Origin: Azadirachta indica
Lineage: Eukaryota > Streptophyta > Magnoliopsida > Sapindales > Meliaceae
Length of the DNA stretch: 64,000 bases
Reading direction: 5' to 3'
Assembly (NCBI GenBank): GCA_022749755.1
Contig: CM040443.1
Coordinates: 10,079,744 to 10,143,743, forward strand
Positions 55,330 through 64,000 of this stretch are shown piece by piece; position 1 is the first letter of the stretch; each line of letters starts with the position of its first letter. Both the position numbers and the translations under genes were made by a program. The notes beneath the pieces were generated by a model. That model was not told the DNA's origin. It searched no databases and was given only the letters and a program-made list of their open reading frames with translations.

Positions 55330-55746
55330 AATATATGTCGTATGGTCAGGATCATAAAGTTTAGAGGTTGAATGACACTGACCTAAACAGAGTCCAAGCT
55401 TCAAAATGAATTCATTTGAGTGAAAAAGACAGCTCAGGTTGGATAATAAACTACCACCCGACCATATGTAACGTGAGTGATGGAGTTTACCGTATATCCT
55501 ACCTAGTAATCGCCTATCTTTTTACCCACTATCGTAGAGAGAATGTGGCTAAAAAAACTGTCAAAACGGTTAATCGTTATACCTATAAAATCTCGGCAAC
55601 TTGAAGAGCAAGGTATGCACTCTTAAATTAGGAAAAAGTCTTTGAAATTTCATCACAATCTCTCCACTTAAGTAACTTCACTGACTTAAGCATCAAAGAG
55701 TATACGCCGAAGAAGCCGAATATTCTCTGATTTCTCTCGTTTTGCA
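55330..55746 (+). repeat. Probable 5' LTR of the retrotransposon (boundaries uncertain)
   Basis: CTGACTTAAGCATCAAAGAGTATACGC... followed by CTCGTTTTGCAGGTAAA resembles the downstream (R-U5) part of gypsy-type LTRs, where a TGACTTGAGCGTCGGAGTG-like block precedes TTTGCAGGT. A TATA-like CCTATAAAATC lies at about 55581. The second LTR copy needed to fix the ends is outside the window. No clear primer-binding site was identified. Confidence 0.4.
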
Positions 55747-55888
55747 GGTAAAGTGAGATACCAAAAATTTGGAAGATCAAAGTTCGTTGTCTAAGGTCAA
55801 AGTTAACGAATTTTCGACATCAACAGCTACACCGTTTGTGGAAATAGAGTAAAAAGCCAATTGCTGAATTTTAGAAGTTGAACTAGAG

Positions 55889-58800
55889 ATGGTAGCGAAG
55901 GATAAACACCAGCTAGGAAGATCGCATGTAATAGAAAGAAGTCTCCCGCAGAATGATTCCGACAATTTCCATCAGTGTGAAGAAGAACGCTAGGAAATCC
56001 CAAATTATGAGGAGTCTAATTCATGAACTAATTCAAATTTGCAGCCACTTAGCCAAGCAACGATCTGATTAGATCTTAAGGAAGCAAATTGGTTATGACG
56101 GGAGTTAGAAGACTGCCGTCGTTTGCATGCTGAAAAAGGCAAGAAAATGACAAGGTTGGAGGATACAATAGTAGCTTTGCGAAAGGAATTAGACAAGCTT
56201 AAGCAGATGCTAAGGCAAAATGTAGAGAGACTACTAGAAGGTGACATATTAGTGCAAATGGACCATGAGGAAAGTAGTACGTCGAAACTTAAGCATAAGA
56301 AAGAAGAAGATTGTCTTCAAAAGCCAGGCTCTAAAAGCAAGACTAGGGACTATGACTTACCAGAAGCCGAGCTCTTACGTAGAAGAAGATACACTGCATC
56401 CCAGAAGAGGAAGGGAAAGGCCACGGAGCAGCAAAATTGGGAAAGGTTGTAAAATCCATATCCCAACGTACCTATTATAGTACAGGGCAATCTAGCACCG
56501 AGACCACTACGTGGCCAGCAAGATCGGGAAAATAATCTGAAGCGCACTGCCAAATAAAGCATATATTCATATGATATGCACTTATACCTGAATTAGAAAT
56601 GGCAAAAGGAGAGAGAAGCCTCTATACATGCAGAAGTACCAAAGGTACAACGAGATACGAGGTCAGAAGAAATTCAAGGGAAAATTGTAATCCTTAGGTG
56701 GTTAACAGACAGGAGATAGAGGAATGCCTTAAGAAACTACTAGAAGAACTTAAGGTAAAAGGAAAACAAGATCAGTATGGGGGAGCTACTGTGAAGATGA
56801 GTCTCAGATCTTCTTTCATTAGGGAAATGTAAGAATTAACTCTCCTGAGAAAATTTAAAATGCCATAGATCACCCTTTATATGGGAAAAATTGACCTAAC
56901 CTCGCATATGGAGCTTTTTAGGGAAATAAAGCATATCCAAGATTTGACCAAGCCTTATATGTGTTATCTTTTGCCCCTAACACTAGAGGGGCAAGCCAGA
57001 AAATAGTACAAAAGCTTGAAGCCAGATTCAATCGAAAGTTTCTCCCAATTGTGTGATATGTTCACTAATGAATTCAAGGGGGTAGCCTCGACTCACAAGA
57101 GCATGAGCTCTCTATTGATGTTGAAATAGGGTCGTGGAGAAAGTTTAAGAAATTTTGTCAAGAGATATCATGATGAGGTTATGGAATTAGGGGCCTTCAA
57201 TCATCCCCTTATGTTGGAAGGATTAAGGAGAGGATTACGCATGGACAGAGTTTGGTATACAATCCATAAGAATAATATAACAACCTACGAGTAAGCTTGT
57301 AAAGAACTATTTGATGAGATTCAAATAGAAGACCAAGTTGTCCTCAGACAAAAGGAGGAGAGAGCAAAAGGATCTTGTGATAAGTCAAGTACTTTGCGGA
57401 TAAAAAATAATAAGAAGAAGAGATCCTTTAATAGAAGGTCAAGACAAAGGAGGGAGTAAGATTACCAGAGATCGCAAACTGATAGGTTGGATAAAAAAGC
57501 ACTCGAGAAAGATAAGCTCTCGCCAATACCAAAAAAGGAAGCAAAGAGAATAGCAGAGGTGCAAGATAAGTGAAGGTTCACACCGTTCGATTCATCTTTA
57601 GTTAACATTTATTAGGATATTAAGGATTTGGGAGTACTGGTACTGGACCCTCGTCTGCTAGGGGTGAATCTAGATAAGAGACCCAAGGATAAAATGTGTC
57701 CGTTTCATCAGGACTATGGCACAGGACTAATAATTGTCTGGATTTGAAAGAACAAGTCGAAATACTAGTTAGAAATGGTTATTTGGATCAATATGTAGAT
57801 TATTCACAAGGAGGTCAGTAAATCTGATCAGGAAAATTTGAACGGAGAGCCGGGGTACAGAAGTTTGGTTATTTCTAGAGAGCCTACCATAGCAGAAAAT
57901 TCGAATAAATTTAGGAAGAATTACTTCAAGTATTCCACATCGAATGTAGTGGCCGATGCGCATAGTATAAATGTGCGTGCGGAAAAGAAGTCTTGGATAG
58001 CCACATTGCCGATCATGTTTATAGATAAAGATTAAGTAGTGTGAACTGCCTATATAATAATGCACCTATAGTCATACTAGGTGAAAGACCTTCCGAGGTC
58101 AGTAAAATTTTGATAGATACGGGAAGTTCAGCCATCATCATCTTCAAAAGCATTTTGGACTTGATGAAGATAAAGGATATGAGATTGGAGCCAGTCAATA
58201 CTGCTTTATATAGATTCGCAAAATCTTATACTCTCCCAATCGAAATAGTTTAGTTAATAGTAATTATGAGGAATTTACCATATTAGAAGACCACATAGTA
58301 ACATTTCAAGTGGTCGACCTAAAAATGTCATATTTTATGATTTTGGAAAGACCATTTCTAATATTAACCAAGGCAGTGGGGAGCATTCATTACCTAAAAC
58401 TTAAGTTCAGAGTGAAAGATAGAATTGGGGTAGTTTAAGGAGACAAAAAACAAGCAAGGACTTGCTTTGTAGTTTCCTCAAGGCGAACATATTGCATCAT
58501 CACTTAGAGTCGAGAAATCGAGAACTCGGATGAAAGCAACAGAAACACCAAGCATGAAATGTTAGAAAACAAACCTAGTCAAGAAGACGAGAGACCAGTA
58601 GTTGAATTCATTAAAAATTAGAAGAAGTCATTCTAGACCAAGAAAACTTACAGAAGGTAGTTCAGATTGGATCTCGATTACTCGTAGAGGAGAAAAGGAC
58701 AGTACATTCTTGAGAGAGTATGCGAACGTTTTTACATGAACACACGACAACATGCTTGGCAGTAATCTAAAGATAATGTCTCACTGCTATACAACAAACC

Positions 58801-61800
58801 CTACTTTCAAGCCCATAAAACAAAAGAGGAGGATTTTCAATTAAGAAAGAAGATAAGCGATTCGGGTAGAGGTTGATAAACCCCTGAGAGTGGGCTTCAT
58901 CAGAGAAGTTCACTATTCAGAGTAGATTACCAATGTGGTCATGGTGAAGAAGTTTAATGAAAAATGATAAATGTGTATAGACCTCACTGACGTGAACAAA
59001 GCATGTCCCAAGGATGAATTTCGGCTTCCAAGAATAGATTAGCTAGTAGATTCGATGATAGGTCACAAGCTTCTGAATTTTGTGGATGCTTTTTTAGGGT
59101 ACAACCAAATTAGGATGTATGATTCTGATCAGAAAAATACTGCTTTTATCATAAATCAAGGGTTGTATTGCTATAAGGTGATGCCATTCAGGCTTAAGAA
59201 TATGGGACACCTTTCAAAGATTGGTGAATCACGTATTTAAATATTTGATAAGGAAAAACGATGGAAGTTGATGACATGATCACTAAATTGATGAGCATGG
59301 AGGAAATGCAAAATGAGGAAATGCAAAATGAAACTTAACTTAGAGAAATGTGCCTTTGGAGTGGGTTTGGGTAAATTCTTGGGGTTTTTGGTCAGTAAGA
59401 GAGGAATTGAGGCTAACCTTCAGAGGATTAAGGCGATCTTAGAAATGAAGTCACCTTCTACATTGAAAGAGTTACAGAGCTTGACAGGAAAACTAGCGGC
59501 TTTGAGCAGGTTGATTTCAAAGGCTACTAACAAGTGTTTTCAGTTTTTTTAGATTATAAAGAAAGGGAAACACATGTGTTAGACATAAGAGTACAAAGCA
59601 AGCTTCCAACAGCTTGAACACTACCTGGTGAACCCATACATTTGGTTAGCTCGTAAAGTGGAGATATACTCTAGTTATATTTAGCTATTTTGAACAATGC
59701 AGTGAGCTCGATATTGGTCAAAGAGGATCATGATGGGGTTCATAGACCAATTTATTACACCAACAAATTGCTATTAGATGTGAAACTAGGTACACGCCTC
59801 CTGAGAAATTGGCTCTAACGCTTATGATAGCTGCTAGAAAGTTATAACCATATTTCTAGGCATACTAATCGTTGTACTAACAAATCAACCACTGATATAG
59901 ATTCTTAACTGACTAGACTTTTTTGGGCAATTGGTAAAATGGGTTGTGAAACTTAGCGAATTTAATATCGATTTCAAACTACGAAAAGCGAAAAAGGCAC
60001 AAATCTTAACAGATTGTATCGTGAAAAGATCTGTGGTAGAGAATTTTGCCCAACCAACAGGAGATAACCCAACCATGGCAGTTATATATTGATCACATTT
60101 TGAAAGCACATAGAGGAAGAACGGAGATTATCCTTGTAGGACTTGATAACATATAAATAGCCTATGCACTTAGATTCGACTTCGGGGTCACTAACAATGA
60201 AGTTGAATATGAAGTGTTATTGGCAGTCTAAGTTTAGCCCAGACAGTCAGAGTAGAAAACTTGAAAATCAAAGGTAATTCACAGCTAGTGGTGAACCAAG
60301 TGAAAGGGCAATTCCAAGTTTGCAAAAAAAACATGTAAGCCTATCTAGAAAAAGTTTGGCAGTTGATGAGTAAAATAAAGAAAGTTAGCACGAAGCAAGT
60401 TCCCGGGGGAGAAAATGCCCGAGTTGATGCTCTCATGAAGTTAGCATCATCATTGGAAGGAAGAATCCTTAGAACAATTTCAGTTGAACTGTTGTCTTCA
60501 AAGAGTATTGATTAAAAGAGTTCCCTTGCTGTACTTGCATTGGAATATAACAAGGAGTCAACTTTGATGGACCTAATCTTGAAGTACTTGCAAGATGAAA
60601 AATTGCCCGAAAATAAAGCAGCAGCCAAAAGAATAAAAAATAGATCAACAAGGTACCTGATTATGGATGGAGTACTCTATAAAATGGGGTTTGAGCTTTC
60701 TTACTTAAGGTGTTTGTCTCCAAATGAAGTAGATTATGTGCTTAGAGAAAGCCACTTAGGAATATGTAGTGACTATGAGAGAACCCAATCTCTAACACAT
60801 TGGGCAAGAAGACAAGGATATTATTGGTCAACCTTGCATCAGGAAGCAATTTAGGTTGCAAGGTCATGTCAAGGATGTCAGTTTCATAGAGATGTGCCCA
60901 AACAACCACTCAAAAAGCTCACTACACTCCTTAGCCTCTGGCCGTTCGCCTAATAAGGATTGGATTTCATCAGGTTTTTGCCCACTGGATAAGCTCAAAT
61001 GAAGTATGTTGTGGTTGTTGTTGATTACTTCACGAGATGGGCGGAGGTAGAACCTTTAACTATTATCACCGAAAGAAAGATCACGACATTTGTAGAAAGA
61101 AAGTTGATTTATAGATTTAGAGTGCCCCGTATCTTGATTACGAATAATGGAAAATAATTTGACAACAGCAGCTTGAGGGAATTCTTTTCTAAGTTAAACC
61201 TTGACCTCAGGTTAGTTACCTTTGCTCATCCAAAAGCCAATAGTCAAGTGGAAGCAGTGAATAAGATTATAAACAAAAACCCTAAAGAAAAGACTGGATG
61301 ATCACAAGGCAATAAGGATAGATGAGTTACCTCAGGTGTTATAAGTATACAAGACCATAATAAAAGTTGCAATTGGTGAAACGCCATTCTCATTAGTATT
61401 TAGTTTTGAGGCAGTAATATCAATAGAGATCGGGATCCCAACATTTTGCGTCAGTCATTTTGACAAGGTAAACAACGAAGAAAATATACAGAATGATCTG
61501 AATCTACTCGAAAAGAGAAGGGATCAAGCCTTACTAAAAATAGCTACTGACTAACAGAAGGAGGCCAAATACTACAACTAAAAGGTCCGCTCTAGAGCAT
61601 TCATAAAAGTTGACCTAGTTTTACGACGAGTCACCCTGAATACAAATACGTTTCGAGAGGAAGTCCTCGAAACGAACTGGGAAAAACCCTACAAGTTCAT
61701 CAAAGTTATAGGGCTAAACGTCTATAAATTACAACACTTTGATAAGAGAGAAGTAAAGAAGTCATGGAATACAAAAGTGCTGCCCTTAGTTACGAAGATC

Positions 61801-61848
61801 ACTGAAATTCAACTTTTAACAGGTTTTGTTGTGCAATTTTATGATTAA
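55889..61848 (+). pseudogene. gag-pol pseudogene of the Ty3/gypsy element
   Basis: The probable gag start is ATG 55889. A coiled-coil-like stretch follows at about 56090-56230, then the gag capsid-type domain at about 56860-57300 and a basic region near 57360-57460. Protease shows the DTGSS active-site motif near 58118. Reverse transcriptase fragments lie at 58960-59300; the catalytic box retains VDD but has lost its preceding tyrosine. RNase H/connection remnants run 59313-60400. Integrase runs 60540-61500, with a CQGC zinc-finger remnant near 60870 and catalytic-core pieces such as YFTRWAEVEPL near 61025. The second catalytic Asp has become Asn (ITNNG, 61137-61151). Numerous in-frame stops and several frameshifts break it throughout. 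No functional product is expected. Confidence 0.85.
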
Positions 61849-61914
61849 TCATGCAACTGAGTAGTTGTCTTTCTATCCAAGACCCAAATTAAGAAAATAC
61901 TGATATGGAACATG

Positions 61915-62235
61915 TAAGAACACCAGTCGATAAAGTACTAATTTGGTGGAATCAACTGTATTTGTAGATCAATAAAATATCAATCTAGAAAGGTCGATTA
62001 AGTCGCTTAGAATACTAACGATTTCATCGAGTTAAGAAAATAGCAACTTTAAGAATTCAGTACTAGAAACACCGAGTTGATAAAATAGTAATTCAGAGGT
62101 GTCAATAACAACCTAGGATTAATAAAATACCAATTCAAAAGGGTTAAGAACTATAACAACATCAGGTTAATAAAACACCAACTTGATGCATTTATAAAAA
62201 AACACCTTATCGATAAAATACCAATCTGCTGAAGT
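61915..62235 (+). repeat. Degenerate tandem repeat between pol and the antisense frame
   Basis: About seven copies of a 30-bp core resembling CACCGAGTTGATAAAATACC + AATTC.GAGG occur at about 61920, 61965, 62025, 62068, 62108, 62158 and 62201, spaced roughly 40-60 bp. The best conserved part is GATAAAATA.CAAT. Such hypervariable repeats next to the 3' end are typical of Tat/Ogre elements and can seed satellites. Confidence 0.6.
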
Positions 62236-62714
62236 TGTCTGCAGCCGTTGGTTAACTAGTTAATAGCCAAAGGAAGAGAGTCATGTAACAACTAGTTAAA
62301 ATAATACCTATTAGACGTAACCAAAACTTGATTGAGAATGTGAAGAGATTCCGTAATTAGGTCAGGTTTCTCTTTTAATAATAATTATTCAAAAAAATTT
62401 CATGCAATGAAATATTATTTAGGATTTATTCTCAAACTTAAAGCAGATTCTAAGTAATTTGGCCAGTAGAACAAGTTTCTTTTTGTTCGAATTAGACATT
62501 ACCCAAAGCATAATTACTTAGAGTATTTTAAGAAGTAGAAACAAAGATCAAATCATTTGAGATCAAAGTAAAGAGCAAAGGCTTTTAAATACAAAAAATT
62601 GCATGCTCATCAATTGGAATAGGATTCGAATCGAATAAACTTTATATATAAGTTCAAGTCTAGGAACAAAATATAAATCTTGTTATGAGGCAAAATTAAA
62701 GTAAAAGACAACGG

Positions 62715-63911
62715 TTATTTGCTCAGAGTTGGGGAAGTGATGGTTCGAAAGGTAGGATGGCCAGTGATGTTGGCTTTTGGAGGATTCTAGATAGTTTTAG
62801 GCGTCTAGGAATTAGGAAGCCGTTGGTTAGCATTCACTAGTTCTACCGTGTGACCATCAGTCTCAGAAACGTTTTCTTCAGAAATTTCCGCCTTAAAAGT
62901 CTAGACCTTTGGAGAGTCCACTACAAGAGGAGGGTGACCTAGAGCATCGTAAATATATGTGATGCTGTAGCCTAGATTATTGAGATGAATAATCTTGAAG
63001 ATAGTGTCAACACCTTCATCAACCCTATCGTCCTTGACTTTATAAATTTGCTCATTCGCGGTGGCTATCTCCAACTCAACTTTTTGGATTGCTAGATCGG
63101 AGGCTGCAGCTACAAGTTGGTAGCATTCGTGACACCACTTCTTCCTTTTCTCAAAAAGTTGAGTTTTCGAGCGCTTTTCTACTTTGTTAGCTCTTCTCTG
63201 CAGTTCTTCATTCTCTGCCTTGAGTTGGGAAATGGTCTCCTAAGTTAAGGCAATAGCGGAGGAATTCCTTTTGACCCAATCTTTGTGGGTAGATAGGCCA
63301 TGAGCAAGCTGCAGAAGGAAAAATTGTATCAAGAAAGGAAGATACAAACCCAAAAATTAAAAAGGGAAATAAACAAATAAAGATTAAACCTAGTAAGCCC
63401 ATTTGTGAAAAAGCTCGATTGTGTCTTCTGTGGATTTGTTCTTAATGGCTTCATCAATGGCCTAGGAAATGAAAGCCCTGAGGTCCCTAATAGTCGAGGT
63501 GAGATGTGTAAAATCCCCCTTCTTATTTTCAGGGAGATCTTCAAGAAGCTGCTCGCAACAACCTTTTCCCAAGCTGGATGTCAAGCGTCTATGCCTCTTT
63601 AAGGGATTTGATTTAGTCAAATCCCCCTCTTTCTCAATCTAGTCTAAAGGTCTCTTCAACAGAATCTTAGGCCCTTTGCCTTGAGTAACAACCAAGCCCT
63701 TCCCCTTATCCTTCGTAGTTGACTGATTTTTCGAGCCACTAGACTTTACAAGGGCTTTCTTGGTCTGCTCAGATGGAAGATTTTTTGAAACATAACCTGT
63801 CCCCGAGCTTGTTTTTCCCTTGTTTTACTTCGCCGTGTCAAATAAGACTCGAAGGTTATTGGAGGCACGTTTCCCTCCTGTGGAACTCTTCCTCGATTAT
63901 TTTGAAGCCAT
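62715..63911 (-). pseudogene. Antisense reading frame (aORF-type) of the retrotransposon, spliced, interrupted by stops
   Basis: The minus strand opens with ATG at 63911-63909 and is cut by TAA four codons later. It then keeps a recognisable Lys/Ser-rich N-terminal half (about 63890-63391) broken by isolated stops. An 81-bp intron follows (donor GT at 63389-63388, acceptor AG at 63310-63309, with a CTTCTGCAG acceptor). A stop-free stretch of about 110 codons from 63236 to 62907 has a strongly charged, helical, coiled-coil-like start (SQLKAENEELQRRANKVEKR) and then a globular-looking part. The frame goes on past single stops to TAA at 62715. No enzyme motif was seen. Antisense frames here are known for Tat-lineage elements; their role is unknown. 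Confidence 0.65.
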
Positions 63912-64000
63912 TTTCTCTGTAAGGGAAAACAAAACAGTTAGGAAGTCAACGCACCCAGAATTTAGATCAAGGTCCGAAAATAATTACTCTTTTTGATCTT

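Larger units (their letters stand above)
55330..64000 (+). mobile_element. Decayed Ty3/gypsy LTR retrotransposon, Tat/Ogre-like, 3' end beyond window
   Basis: The order is: probable 5' LTR (to about 55746), gag, aspartic protease, reverse transcriptase, RNase H and integrase on the + strand; then a non-coding tandem-repeat zone, then a reading frame on the - strand. Protease-RT-RNaseH-integrase order identifies Ty3/gypsy. An extra antisense frame between pol and the 3' LTR, and repeats in that interval, are known for the Tat/Ogre lineage. Almost every domain carries stop codons or frameshifts, so the copy is dead. The 3' LTR is not in the window. The left boundary is a best guess. Confidence 0.85.

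Overview
This is nuclear DNA from a flowering plant. The genes are split by GT-AG introns, the intergenic DNA is AT-rich, and the proteins belong to plant families: F-box/Sel1, SIAMESE-related, peroxisomal aminotransferase, LysM receptor kinase and POOR HOMOLOGOUS SYNAPSIS 1. The protein flavour suggests a eudicot, probably a rosid. The species cannot be fixed from sequence alone. All exon coordinates were placed by hand from splice signals, reading-frame continuity and family knowledge; phases close exactly in every model given.

Layout: (1) 2-175, 3' end of an unidentified + strand gene. (2) 3781-6016 (-), F-box protein with Sel1-like repeats. (3) 9495-9842 (-), SMR6-like CDK inhibitor with a palindromic E2F site upstream. 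(4) 13078-17974 (-), peroxisomal glutamate:glyoxylate aminotransferase, 13 coding exons, 481 aa, C-terminal SRM. (5) 20806-25953 (+), class II PRPP synthase, PRS3/PRS4 type. (6) 27330-31968 (-), divergent TrpD-like (anthranilate phosphoribosyltransferase-family) protein, 591 aa. (7) 32.2-38.2 kb, a gene-free, very AT-rich block holding three inverted-repeat elements. (8) 38987-42184 (+), PHS1-like meiotic protein. (9) 44061-46772 (+), LysM receptor-like kinase, LYK3 type. (10) 47374-51892 (+), AP-1 adaptor mu subunit, 428 aa. (11) About 55.3 kb to the window end, a decayed Ty3/gypsy retrotransposon. It has gag-pol on the + strand and, further downstream, a spliced antisense reading frame on the - strand, as in the Tat/Ogre lineage. 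Its 3' end lies beyond the window.

The genes do not form a pathway; they are independent housekeeping, metabolic, cell-cycle, meiotic, trafficking and immune-signalling loci. From memory, their Arabidopsis counterparts fall into two chromosome-1 neighbourhoods: At1g70570/70580/70590 (TrpD-like, GGT2, F-box) and At1g10700/10710/10730 (PRS3, PHS1, AP-1 mu). Here the two sets are interleaved, as expected of an ancestral order that was duplicated and reciprocally fractionated in Arabidopsis.

I found no credible undescribed multi-gene system. The most useful leads are the divergent TrpD-like enzyme, which lacks the canonical PRPP-site motifs and has a doubled helical N-domain; the E2F sites at the CDK-inhibitor and meiotic genes; a perfect 90-bp tandem duplication that duplicates a splice donor; and the spliced antisense gene inside the retroelement.
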